A DNA stretch of 20,559 nt from Ruminococcaceae bacterium UBA737 (GCA_002297415.1 DBKZ01000088.1:3930-24488); one strand, 5' to 3'; shown: positions 6,952 to 13,928, counted from the first letter of the stretch. Notes: a model not told the origin generated them from the letters alone. A program made the numbers and translations.

Positions 6952-7380
6952 TTATCTAAATAATGCAAAGATTACTACAAACACTAAGTCTATAAAGCCT
7001 AATACGATTGAAAATTTATATGCAGGATTTTTAGATTTAAGATCTTTCTTAATTGCCTTAATCTTTTCTTTGTCTTCTTTAGATTTTCTGTTCAATCCGC
7101 TTTGCTTAAAAGCATTCCGCAATTTTGAATTGGGTAAAAACGCAACTATTTCAGCTACAAGACTCAATATTGCACCTATCCAAGTATTTATAAAAAGAAA
7201 ACAAATAATACCGACTATTATTAAAAAACCACTTATAATATTGGTTGTCACTGCACCTTCGATGCATTTTTCATAGGACACTTCAGCTTTTTTTATTTCC
7301 TTTTCAACTGCACAACCGCACCCCGGACAAATCACTGCCTCATCCATAATTTCTTTTCCACATTTTTGACAAAACTTCAT
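6952..7380 (-). CDS. Zinc-ribbon small membrane protein, function unknown
   Basis: The 142-residue protein opens with a zinc ribbon (Cys4, Cys7, Cys18, Cys21; the CxxCG...CPxCG form of the zinc_ribbon_2 type). A charged linker leads to a hydrophobic stretch at about residues 45-83, probably two membrane segments, then a very basic Lys-rich segment (about 85-118) and a last hydrophobic segment near the C-terminus. Such zinc-ribbon membrane proteins are common in Firmicutes, mostly as orphans of unknown role. AAGGGTGA precedes the ATG. It lies 34 bases downstream of the 99-residue membrane gene on the same strand and ends at a strong terminator, so the two are probably one transcript under the XRE-controlled promoter. 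I do not recognise a specific function. Confidence 0.8.
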   Translation of the reverse strand: MKFCQKCGKEIMDEAVICPGCGCAVEKEIKKAEVSYEKCIEGAVTTNIISGFLIIVGIICFLFINTWIGAILSLVAEIVAFLPNSKLRNAFKQSGLNRKSKEDKEKIKAIKKDLKSKNPAYKFSIVLGFIDLVFVVIFALFR

Positions 7381-7414
7381 TTTTAAATCACCCTTGTAAT
7401 ACCATTTGTCTTTT

Positions 7415-7714
7415 TTATTTTTTAGCTACAAACAAATAAATGTCACCCGCAAGACTTGCTAAAGCAAGTGTGCCGCATATTCCGGTTGCTATGTAATAAG
7501 GTATAAGCTTAGTTTTAACCTTAGAAATCTCTAGCTCAAATTCTAATGTTGAGCGATTTCTCATAGCCAAATCAGAATGAAGATATTGATACAGGTCTCT
7601 ATTCCTAATAAAGTCTTCTGAAAACAATATCAAAATTGTTACTATGCAAAAAAATATAAATAGAATTGACAAAGCAATTATCATTTTCTTTCTCACATTT
7701 AACTTTACAATCAC
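7415..7714 (-). CDS. Small membrane protein, function unknown, divergent from XRE repressor
   Basis: It starts at a GTG (7712-7714) with AGGGGG 7 bases upstream. The 99 residues have a basic N-terminus, a hydrophobic segment at about residues 12-32 (IIALSILFIFFCIVTILIL), a polar charged middle rich in Arg/Glu (about 33-68), and a second hydrophobic segment at about 72-95. It is therefore predicted to be a two-span membrane protein. I recognise no family. It is the first gene after a perfect consensus promoter (TTGACA-17-TATAAT) whose spacer holds a palindrome likely bound by the divergent XRE protein. It would thus be strongly expressed when the repressor is off. Possible roles such as immunity, stress or toxin-like membrane activity are speculation. 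Confidence 0.75.
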   Translation of the reverse strand: MIVKLNVRKKMIIALSILFIFFCIVTILILFSEDFIRNRDLYQYLHSDLAMRNRSTLEFELEISKVKTKLIPYYIATGICGTLALASLAGDIYLFVAKK

Positions 7715-7738
7715 TGCGTCACCCCCTCATTTAATGTA

Positions 7739-7767
7739 ATTATATGACAAACTGTCATAATTGTCAA
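7739..7767 (-). promoter_or_regulatory. Perfect consensus sigma-A promoter for the two membrane genes
   Basis: On the minus strand TTGACA (7762-7767), a 17 bp spacer and TATAAT (7739-7744) lie 24 bp before the GTG of the 99-residue gene. All 12 consensus bases match. The spacer almost coincides with operator O1, so a bound repressor would block polymerase. Confidence 0.92.
7743..7759. promoter_or_regulatory. Operator O1 (TATGACA-N3-TGTCATA)
   Basis: This is a perfect 7+3+7 palindrome, containing the 15 bp core ATGACA-AAC-TGTCAT (7744-7758). It lies between the -35 and -10 of the minus-strand promoter. It is the probable binding site of the adjacent XRE-family dimer. Confidence 0.85.
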
Positions 7768-7780
7768 GCAAAAATATGAC
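7752..7780 (+). promoter_or_regulatory. Weak candidate promoter for the XRE gene
   Basis: CTGTCA (7752-7757), a 17 bp spacer and TATGAC (7775-7780) match 4 of 6 bases in each box. It starts inside O1 and its -10 overlaps O2. A weak promoter would fit a low-level repressor, but the call rests on spacing and position only. Confidence 0.4.
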
Positions 7781-7790
7781 AAAATGTCAT
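7776..7790. promoter_or_regulatory. Operator O2 (ATGACA-N3-TGTCAT)
   Basis: The arms are identical to O1, with centre AAA. The O1 and O2 centres are 32 bp apart, about three helical turns, so two dimers would sit on the same DNA face. O2 covers the likely -10 and start site of the XRE gene and ends just before its AGGAGG, consistent with autorepression. Confidence 0.85.
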
Positions 7791-7806
7791 TAGGAGGAAT
7801 GCAATT

Positions 7807-8019
7807 ATGAAAAACAATTTAAAGGTATTGCGAAAAAACAAAGGGTACACGCAAATCGCCGTGCAAATGAAAACAGGAATCGAACAAGCCTTGCTTTCCA
7901 AATTTGAGAACGAAGAAAGAGTACCGCCTACAGAAACGCTAATTAGACTTGCAGATTTTTATAATGTAAGCATTGATTATATTTTGTGCCGAACAAACAA
8001 TCCTTATATAGAAAAATAA
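7807..8019 (+). CDS. XRE (Cro/C1-type HTH) family transcriptional repressor
   Basis: The 70-residue protein is almost only a helix-turn-helix domain of the HTH_3 type. LRKNKGYTQIAVQMKTGIEQ covers helices 1-2, LLSKFENEERVP is the recognition region, and LIRLADFYNVSIDYIL closes the fold. There is no separate dimerisation, protease or ligand domain, so inactivation must come from another protein, a ligand in the small domain, or competition for its sites. AGGAGG lies 9 bases before the ATG. The gene is divergent from two small membrane-protein genes. Two identical palindromes in the 92-base gap are the natural candidates for its operators, suggesting that it represses both those genes and itself. 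Short XRE repressors of this kind occur in phage remnants, toxin-antitoxin loci and housekeeping regulons; no phage gene is seen here. Confidence 0.92.
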   Translation: MKNNLKVLRKNKGYTQIAVQMKTGIEQALLSKFENEERVPPTETLIRLADFYNVSIDYILCRTNNPYIEK

Positions 8020-8138
8020 AAGCCGTGAAATTTATAACTGTTCATATCATAATTTCCCCATGATAGAAATTTTTCTGTATTGAAGAAAAAACAATAACAT
8101 AACTAATAATATTTTTTAATCCCACGATTGTTCTCTGC

Positions 8139-8167
8139 TTGACAAACTTCACTTTTGAGAGTATAAT
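8139..8167 (+). promoter_or_regulatory. Perfect consensus sigma-A promoter for the C26 hydrolase gene
   Basis: TTGACA (8139-8144), a 17 bp spacer and TATAAT (8162-8167) are seen. The predicted start is near 8174, leaving a leader of about 65 bases that begins with a stem-loop. Upstream, 8020-8138 holds no gene; a small weak hairpin near 8050-8070 might end the XRE transcript, but I see no strong terminator. Confidence 0.92.
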
Positions 8168-8178
8168 TCGGATAAAGC

Positions 8179-8214
8179 AACGGCGCTTTCCTTTAAAATT
8201 CGGAAAGCGCCGTT
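8179..8214 (+). promoter_or_regulatory. 5'-terminal stem-loop in the C26 hydrolase leader
   Basis: A perfect 13 bp GC-rich stem (8179-8191 with 8202-8214) has a 10-base loop and starts about 5 bases after the predicted transcription start. Only four T follow (8212-8215). It resembles an intrinsic terminator with a short U-run placed right at the promoter. It may act as a 5' RNA-stabilising hairpin or an attenuator. No alternative antiterminator pairing is obvious, and the ribosome site at about 8224-8230 is free. Confidence 0.7.
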
Positions 8215-8239
8215 TTAACTTATAAAAGAGGTAATAAAA

Positions 8240-8944
8240 ATGAAAAAGCCGATAATCGGAGTTACATCGCTTATTGATTTGCAAAAAGCTTCCTACTGGA
8301 TGCTCCCCGGGTACTTAAAGGGCTTAACCCTTGCAGGCGCACTGCCGGTTGTTTTGCCGCTTGAAGTTTCTCTTGACGATATAAAAACAATTGCCGACAC
8401 CTTTGACGGATTTTTATTCACGGGCGGACAGGATGTTAACCCCGAAATATACAGGCAGGAAAAATCTCCCCTTTGCGGAGAGATAAGCGAGGCAAGGGAT
8501 AAATTCGAATATTTGCTCTTGCATGAGGTTATAAAAAGGAATAAACCGATACTCGGAATTTGCAGAGGAATTCAGTTTATAAACGCATATTTCGGCGGAA
8601 CGCTTTATCAGGACCTTGAAGCGGAACACCCCTCAAAAACAGAGCATCACATGTCTGCCCCCTATGACAGGGGAATACATTCGGTTTCTCTTACCGACGG
8701 CGCACCGCTGAAAGCCCTGCTTAAAAAAGATACCCTTTTTGTCAACAGCTATCATCATCAGGCGATAAAGGGGCTCGGCTCTTCCTTAAAAACAATGGCT
8801 GTTTCCGAGGACGGACTTATTGAGGGAATTTATGCTCCCGACCGAAAATTTTTATGGGCTGTTCAGTGGCACCCCGAATTTTCTTATGAAAAAGACTCAG
8901 ACAGCAGAAAAATTTTCGAAGCCTTTGTTAAATCCGCATTATAA
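8240..8944 (+). CDS. Gamma-glutamyl-gamma-aminobutyrate hydrolase family protein (class I amidotransferase-like, peptidase C26)
   Basis: The 234-residue protein has a single class I glutamine amidotransferase fold. FTGGQDVNPEIY (about residues 60-71) and the nucleophile elbow LGICRGIQ with Cys108 are followed by FGGTLYQDL and QWHPEF with His211 and Glu213, completing the Cys-His-Glu triad. This matches PuuD-like enzymes that cleave gamma-glutamyl amides such as gamma-glutamyl-GABA. No other putrescine-degradation gene is near, so the substrate is not certain, and family members also act on other gamma-glutamyl compounds. The ATG has AGAGG upstream. A perfect promoter and a 5' stem-loop precede it. 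Its stop overlaps the end of the convergent GNAT gene by 6 bases, with no terminator hairpin in the junction. Confidence 0.9.
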   Translation: MKKPIIGVTSLIDLQKASYWMLPGYLKGLTLAGALPVVLPLEVSLDDIKTIADTFDGFLFTGGQDVNPEIYRQEKSPLCGEISEARDKFEYLLLHEVIKRNKPILGICRGIQFINAYFGGTLYQDLEAEHPSKTEHHMSAPYDRGIHSVSLTDGAPLKALLKKDTLFVNSYHHQAIKGLGSSLKTMAVSEDGLIEGIYAPDRKFLWAVQWHPEFSYEKDSDSRKIFEAFVKSAL

Positions 8945-9427
8945 GCCGATATAATAAAGACAGATATTTTCGTATGCCCCGTTTTTAAGCCTGAAGCCCT
9001 CGGGGACTATACCCAAAAGCTTAAAGCCGAGCCTTTCATAAAGATGTCTTGCATGGATATTGCTTTCGACAACTGCATTAAACTGCAGAATTTTAAAATT
9101 ATTATTCTTTGCTGTTAACAGGCAGTGCTTTACAAGCTTTTCGCCGATATGAAGTCCGCGGCAGTTTTTTGATACGGCATAGCTTGCATTTGCAATATGA
9201 CCGCACCTGCCGACATTATTCGGATGAAGAATATAAAGGCCCAAAGCTTCACCGTTTTCATTCTCGGCTACACCGCAAAAGGTCTGAGAAGAAAAAAACT
9301 TTTCGGCTTGCGTTTCATTCAGCTTTTCCTCCTGCGGAAAGGCAATGCCGTCCTCTACTACCTCATTCCAAATTTCTGTCATTTCTTTTATATCTTTTTT
9401 CTCGTATTTTCTTATATTTATATTCAT
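8939..9427 (-). CDS. GNAT family N-acetyltransferase
   Basis: The 162-residue protein is a full-length GNAT domain. It starts with IRKYEKKDIKEMTEIWNEVV, has the acetyl-CoA loop region SKNCRGLHIGEKLV (an R/Q-x-x-G-x-G/A-like pattern with an unusual His), then FNAVVESNIHARHLYERLGF, the conserved Asn and Tyr of motif B. It transfers an acetyl group from acetyl-CoA to an amine; substrate unknown. It resembles the phosphinothricin/RimI-like small-molecule acetyltransferases in general shape, but I would not assign one. The ATG lies 3 bases after the stop of the HAD gene, so the two form an operon. It ends tail to tail with the C26 hydrolase gene, overlapping by 6 bases. Confidence 0.9.
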   Translation of the reverse strand: MNINIRKYEKKDIKEMTEIWNEVVEDGIAFPQEEKLNETQAEKFFSSQTFCGVAENENGEALGLYILHPNNVGRCGHIANASYAVSKNCRGLHIGEKLVKHCLLTAKNNNFKILQFNAVVESNIHARHLYERLGFKLLGIVPEGFRLKNGAYENICLYYIGL

Positions 9428-9430
9428 TTT

Positions 9431-10084
9431 TCAGTCCCCGATTTCTTTTAAAAGCTCATTTGCGTTTGATACTATTCTTTTTGCGCCGTGCTCTGATAAA
9501 AACTGCTTTGTTTTAAAGCCCCAGTCAACCGAAATGCAGTCAACTCCCGCGTTTTCGGCAGTTTTTATATCAACCTCGCTGTCGCCGATATAAACCGTTT
9601 CCTCTTTTTTTATATCAAACTTTTTCATTATTTCAAAAACCGCGTCGGGAAAGGGCTTAATTCTTATATTTTCCATAGCGCCCTGAGAAATATCAAAAAT
9701 ACCGCCGAAATACCTTTCGCTCAGCTCTTTAACCGCATAATCGGCTTTATTTGACAGCACGGCGGTTAAAACACCATTGCTTTTAAGCTTTAAAACCGCT
9801 TCTTTTATGCCTGAATAAGGCTTTGTATTATCCGCGCAGTGAATTTTATAATAACCGTTAAAATCATTAAACACGCGGTTTATCGTTTCCTCATCGGAAT
9901 TTTCGGGAACCGCTCTTTCAATCAGCTTTCTTATTCCGTTTCCGACGAAATTCTTTACCTCTTCAATTTTCCTTTCGGGCAGGGAATTTTTTTTAAGCGC
10001 AAAATTCGTGCTTAAATAAAGATCCTGCAGGGTATCTAAAATAGTTCCGTCCATATCAAATATGCAAAGCCTGTATCTGCTCAT
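9431..10084 (-). CDS. HAD family hydrolase, phosphoglycolate phosphatase-like
   Basis: The 217-residue protein carries all HAD motifs: FDMDGTILDT (nucleophile Asp10, Asp12), LSNKAD (motif II Ser plus Asn), a Lys within the IRIKPFPDAVF segment, and YIGDSEVDIKTAENAG (motif IV, acidic pair). The helical cap between motifs I and II places it with class IA phosphatases such as Gph and PpaX. These dephosphorylate small phosphate esters (phosphoglycolate, pyrophosphate, sugar phosphates); the exact substrate is open. The ribosome site is weak (AGGTTG). A promoter with TTGAAA-17-TATAAT drives it, divergent from the pheST leader. It is followed after 3 bases by the GNAT gene. Confidence 0.9.
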   Translation of the reverse strand: MSRYRLCIFDMDGTILDTLQDLYLSTNFALKKNSLPERKIEEVKNFVGNGIRKLIERAVPENSDEETINRVFNDFNGYYKIHCADNTKPYSGIKEAVLKLKSNGVLTAVLSNKADYAVKELSERYFGGIFDISQGAMENIRIKPFPDAVFEIMKKFDIKKEETVYIGDSEVDIKTAENAGVDCISVDWGFKTKQFLSEHGAKRIVSNANELLKEIGD

Positions 10085-10117
10085 AATTTCAACCTGCCAA
10101 ATTTTTATTCTTCACCT

Positions 10118-10146
10118 ATTATAAGCCCTGAAGCCTATTATTTCAA
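10118..10146 (-). promoter_or_regulatory. Sigma-A promoter for the HAD-GNAT operon
   Basis: On the minus strand TTGAAA (10141-10146), a 17 bp spacer and TATAAT (10118-10123) lie about 34 bp before the ATG. It is back to back with the pheST promoter. Confidence 0.82.
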
Positions 10147-10163
10147 ACCTTTTAAAAAAATAC

Positions 10164-10191
10164 TTGAAAAAATTTTTTTTCATGCTATAAT
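10164..10191 (+). promoter_or_regulatory. Sigma-A promoter for the T-box-pheST transcript
   Basis: TTGAAA (10164-10169), a 16 bp spacer and TATAAT (10186-10191) are seen, with an extended -10 TGC directly before the -10 box. Transcription would start near 10198. Confidence 0.85.
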
Positions 10192-10197
10192 AAAAGG

Positions 10198-10470
10198 GTA
10201 ATTTGAATAACAAATGCGTTGATGAAGAAAAGTAAATATATTGTTTTATTTCAGAGAGAAAGCGCCCTCAGGCTGCAAGCGCTTTTATTAAAAGATATAT
10301 TGAAGTTCGCTTCTAAGCTGCATTGCCGAAGCTTAATTGTTGTAAGCGATGTCGGTCCGGCTCCGTTAAAGGCCGCTAAAGTGTTTGCTTTATGCGAAAA
10401 TGCGGGTGGTACCGCGGAGTGTTGATTTTAAAGACTTCGTCCTGTTTAAATCAGGATGCAAGTCTTTTTT
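10198..10470 (+). promoter_or_regulatory. T-box leader, phenylalanine specifier (UUC)
   Basis: The diagnostic T-box GGGTGGTACCGCGG stands at 10405-10418. Stem I can be traced: GAAG (10224-10227) with CTTC (10310-10313), then AGTAA (10231-10235) on the 5' side of the internal loop, and ATATAT (10236-10241) with ATATAT (10295-10300). The 3' side of that loop reads TGAAG-TTC-G, placing the codon UUC (Phe) at 10306-10308 before a purine, as expected. The distal part has AAGCGC/GCGCTT enclosing GGCTGCAA. Uncharged tRNA-Phe would pair with the specifier and with UGGU in the bulge, favouring the antiterminator and switching on pheST. A terminator follows at 10431-10470. Confidence 0.95.
10431..10470 (+). 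terminator. T-box regulated intrinsic terminator
   Basis: AAGACTT (10431-10437) pairs with AAGTCTT (10460-10466), continued by TCCTG/CAGGA, and ends in a run of seven T (10464-10470). It lies directly after the T-box and before pheS, forming when tRNA-Phe is charged. Confidence 0.92.
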
Positions 10471-10502
10471 GTTATTCTTTTAAATTTTCGGAGGGATAGA
10501 AA

Positions 10503-11522
10503 GTGAAAGAAAAAATCGAAAGCTTAAAAGCCGCCGCCAAATCGGCAATAGAAAGCTGCGACAGCGAGCAGGCAATCGAAGAGCTGAGGGTTAAATATCT
10601 CGGCAAAAAGGGCGAGCTTACGGCTCTTTTAAAGCAAATGGGTTCTCTTTCCGCAGAGGAAAGACCGAAAATGGGTCAGATGGTTAACGACGCCAAGCAG
10701 AAGCTTGAGACTTTAATAGCCGATAAATCCGCAAAAATGAAGGAGAAGGCTACCGAGCTTAAGCTTAAATCCGAAACTGTCGATATAACAATGCCCGCAA
10801 AGATTAAAAAGACAGGAAAGCTTCATCCTTTAAACACCGTGCTTGAGGATATGATTGATATATTCCGCTCGATGGGCTTTGATGTGCTGGACGGACCCGA
10901 GGTTGAGACCGACCATTATAATTTCGAATGTCTCAATGTTCCTGCTGACCACCCTGCAAGAGATATGCAGGATACATTTTATCTCGGCGAAAAGCTTCTT
11001 CTGCGCACTCAGACCTCTGCGGCGCAGATAAGAACAATGGAGCAAAGAAAGCCCCCTATCAGAATAATCTGCCCCGGAAGAGTTTTCAGAGCGGACGAGG
11101 TTGACGCTACACATTCCCCCGTTTTCCACCAGATAGAGGGACTGGTTGTAGACAAGGGCGTTACAATGTGCGACCTTAAGGGAGTTTTAGAGCAGTTTGC
11201 CCATGAAATTTACGGACCCGAAACAAAGGTTAAATTCCGTCCGTCATTTTTCCCGTTTACAGAGCCGTCGGTTGAGGTCGACGTTACCTGCTCGGAATGC
11301 GGCGGCAAGGGCTGCCGAGTATGCAAGGGCAGCGGCTGGATAGAGATTTTAGGCGCAGGCATGGTTCATCCGAATGTTTTAAGAAGCTGCGGAATCGACC
11401 CCGAGGTTTATTCCGGCTTTGCTTTCGGAATAGGTCTTGACAGAATTACCACCACAAGATACAAAATCAGCGATATAAGACTTTTATTCGAAAACGACAA
11501 GCGTTTTCTTGAGCAGTTTTAA
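10503..11522 (+). CDS. pheS: Phenylalanyl-tRNA synthetase alpha subunit
   Basis: It starts at a GTG with GGAGG 8 bases upstream and gives 339 residues, the normal length. Residues 1-90 form the N-terminal coiled coil that binds tRNA-Phe. The class II catalytic core follows, with motif 2 at about 193-213 (GRVFRADEVDATHSP), the Cys-rich insert CSECGGKGCRVC (Cys263, 266, 271, 274) seen in many Gram-positive PheS proteins, and motif 3 at about 305-315 (GFAFGIGLDRI). With PheT it forms the alpha2-beta2 enzyme that charges tRNA-Phe. Expression is controlled by the T-box leader. pheT begins 15 bases downstream in the same operon. Confidence 0.98.
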   Translation: MKEKIESLKAAAKSAIESCDSEQAIEELRVKYLGKKGELTALLKQMGSLSAEERPKMGQMVNDAKQKLETLIADKSAKMKEKATELKLKSETVDITMPAKIKKTGKLHPLNTVLEDMIDIFRSMGFDVLDGPEVETDHYNFECLNVPADHPARDMQDTFYLGEKLLLRTQTSAAQIRTMEQRKPPIRIICPGRVFRADEVDATHSPVFHQIEGLVVDKGVTMCDLKGVLEQFAHEIYGPETKVKFRPSFFPFTEPSVEVDVTCSECGGKGCRVCKGSGWIEILGAGMVHPNVLRSCGIDPEVYSGFAFGIGLDRITTTRYKISDIRLLFENDKRFLEQF

Positions 11523-11537
11523 GGGGGTAAAGAATTT

Positions 11538-13928
11538 ATGAAAATTTCACTTAACGCGCTTAAATATTATGTTGATATAAATGTTCCTGTTTCAGAGCTT
11601 TGCGACAGAATGGTTATGGCGGGCTTTGAGGTTGAAAGCATTGAAAAGCAGGGCGAAAACCTTAAAAATGTTGTCGCGGCAAGAATTGATAAAATAACTC
11701 CGCATGAAAACAGCGACCATTTACAGATTTGTCAGATGGATATCGGGAACGGAAAAACCGTTCAGATAGTTACGGGCGCTCAGAACATCAAGGAGGGCGA
11801 CATTGTCCCTGCCGCGCTTGACGACAGCTATCTTCCGAACGGCGCGCATATAAAGGCAGGAAAGCTTAGAGGTGTAGAGTCAAACGGAATGCTTTGCTCG
11901 GGCGAAGAGCTTTGTCTGACGGAAGCTGACTACGAGGGCGCCTCGGTTTACGGAATTCTTATTTTAAAGCCGGATGTCAAGGCAGGTACCGATATGCACG
12001 AGGTTTTAGGGCTTGACGATTATATTATCGACTTTAAAATTACCGCCAACCGTCCCGACTGCAACTGCTTTATAGGAGTTGCAAAGGAAATCTCGGTAGT
12101 ATTAGGAACAGAGTTTAAAAATCCTGCTACGGATTATAAAACTGTAAAATCGGATATAAACGATTATATAGATGTTGAGGTTAAAAACTATGACCTTTGC
12201 CCGAGATATATCGGAAGAGTGGTTAAAAACCTGAGAATAAAGCCGTCTCCCGATTGGATGCAAAAGGCAATCACGGCTTCCGGCATGAGACCTATCAACA
12301 ATATTGTTGATATTACGAATTTCGTAATGCTTGAAACCGGTCAGCCGATGCATGCGTTTAACTACAATGACCTTGAGGACAAGAAAATTATCGTCCGCAC
12401 GGCAAAATCAGGCGAAAAGATTACCACGCTTGACGGCAAGGACTATAATCTTACAGAGGATATGCTTGTTATTGCGGACGGAGAAAAGCCCTCATGCCTT
12501 GCGGGAATCATGGGCGGCAAGGAAAGCGAAATCGAGGACGATACAAAGGACCTTTTCCTTGAATCGGCTAAATTCCGCCGTGACAATATCCGCCATACAG
12601 GCAGAAAGCTCGGAATAAGAACCGAGGCAAGCGGAAGATACGAGCGCGGAACCGATATAATGAACACGAAATTTGCAATGGACCGCGCGCTCAATCTTAT
12701 TTACACTCTTGACGCAGGCGATATTATCGACGGTGAGATAGACCGCCATGAAAAGCTCCCCGAAATCAGAATTATAAATACAACCGCAAAAGCTATTACC
12801 GATCTTTTGGGTGTTGAAATCGAGACTGAAAAAATCGTTTCAATTCTTAATTCCTTGGGACTTAAGACCGAAGAGAAGAGCGGAAAGCTTACAGTCAGCG
12901 TTCCTTCAATAAGAGACGACGTCGAGGGCAGAGCCGACCTTGCGGAAGAGGTCATGAGGATATACGGGTACGACCATATCGTTTCAACTCCTATGAGAGG
13001 CGAAATTATCCGCGGTACAAAGCTTCCCGAAAGAATAAAGGACGATAAGGTTAAAAATCTTCTTTGCGCCCTCGGTGCCTATGAAATAACCACCTATTCT
13101 TTCATTCCCTCAAACGCACTTGATACTTTAAAATTATCCGCCGACGATGACAGAAGAAAGGTTATAAAGCTTTTAAATCCGTTAGGCGACGAATATTCTT
13201 GTCTCAGAACCCAGCTTACTACAAGTATGCTTACCGTTCTTTCGACAAACATTAACCGCAAGATAACCGACGGAAGATTTTTCGAGATAAGCAAGCGCTT
13301 TATCGCAAACGAATTACCCATAAAGACTCAGCCGAAAGAGCTTAAGACCATGTCCGTAGGAATTTACGGCAAGGACGAGGATTTCTTTACCATGAAGGGC
13401 ATAATAGAAGAAATAATGAAGCTTTTCGGAGCGCATACGGAATATATCCGTTCAAATGAGCCTTATCTGCACCCCGGCCGTCAGGCAGAGGTAATGGCTA
13501 ACAATATGCCGGTTGCCGTTTTCGGCGAGGTACACCCCGATGTTGCCGCAGGCTACGGAATAGAGCAAAGAGTTCTTGTTGCCGAAATCAAGCTTGATGT
13601 GCTTTATTCGATAAACAAGAAAAAAACCGTTTATAAGCCTCTTCCGAAATTCCCTGCCGTTGAGCGTGACTTTGCGATGCTGTGCGACAAGGATATCCCC
13701 GTAGGCGACCTTGAAAAGGCGATAACAAGCGGTTCGGGAAGGCTTCTTGAAAAAATTGAGCTTTTCGATGTTTATTCGGGCGCTCAGATTCCCGAGGGCA
13801 AAAAGAGTGTTGCGTTCAGCGTTTGGCTGAGATCCGCCGATTCGACTCTTTCCGACAGCGAGATAGATACCGTTACCGAAAAGATAATCAAAAAGCTTGA
13901 AGCCGCGGGCGCCGCTTTAAGAAAATAA
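11538..13928 (+). CDS. pheT: Phenylalanyl-tRNA synthetase beta subunit
   Basis: The 796-residue protein has the full bacterial PheT layout: an EMAPII-like tRNA-binding domain at about residues 40-150, the B3/B4 editing domain (about 210-380), the B5 domain (about 405-475), a catalytically inactive class II-like core, and the C-terminal FDX-ACB anticodon-binding domain (about 700-796, beginning near YKPLPKFPAVERDFAM). It hydrolyses mischarged Tyr-tRNA-Phe and holds the tRNA. It is preceded by AAGGGGG and co-transcribed with pheS. No frameshift or missing segment is seen. Confidence 0.98.
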   Translation: MKISLNALKYYVDINVPVSELCDRMVMAGFEVESIEKQGENLKNVVAARIDKITPHENSDHLQICQMDIGNGKTVQIVTGAQNIKEGDIVPAALDDSYLPNGAHIKAGKLRGVESNGMLCSGEELCLTEADYEGASVYGILILKPDVKAGTDMHEVLGLDDYIIDFKITANRPDCNCFIGVAKEISVVLGTEFKNPATDYKTVKSDINDYIDVEVKNYDLCPRYIGRVVKNLRIKPSPDWMQKAITASGMRPINNIVDITNFVMLETGQPMHAFNYNDLEDKKIIVRTAKSGEKITTLDGKDYNLTEDMLVIADGEKPSCLAGIMGGKESEIEDDTKDLFLESAKFRRDNIRHTGRKLGIRTEASGRYERGTDIMNTKFAMDRALNLIYTLDAGDIIDGEIDRHEKLPEIRIINTTAKAITDLLGVEIETEKIVSILNSLGLKTEEKSGKLTVSVPSIRDDVEGRADLAEEVMRIYGYDHIVSTPMRGEIIRGTKLPERIKDDKVKNLLCALGAYEITTYSFIPSNALDTLKLSADDDRRKVIKLLNPLGDEYSCLRTQLTTSMLTVLSTNINRKITDGRFFEISKRFIANELPIKTQPKELKTMSVGIYGKDEDFFTMKGIIEEIMKLFGAHTEYIRSNEPYLHPGRQAEVMANNMPVAVFGEVHPDVAAGYGIEQRVLVAEIKLDVLYSINKKKTVYKPLPKFPAVERDFAMLCDKDIPVGDLEKAITSGSGRLLEKIELFDVYSGAQIPEGKKSVAFSVWLRSADSTLSDSEIDTVTEKIIKKLEAAGAALRK

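Noticed and set aside
7807..8019. XRE gene as evidence of a prophage or integrative element
   Set aside because: No integrase, structural phage, relaxase or attachment-site repeats are visible in the window.
9109..9593. Several plus-strand open frames over the GNAT and HAD genes
   Set aside because: They are Phe/Ser-rich translations antisense to clear enzyme genes, without ribosome sites.
10219..10425. A 68-codon open frame upstream of pheS
   Set aside because: It lies wholly inside the T-box leader and overlaps the specifier, the T-box and stem structures. The structure explains the sequence better.
12331..12955. Multiple overlapping open frames inside pheT
   Set aside because: Shadows of a complete, well-conserved pheT.
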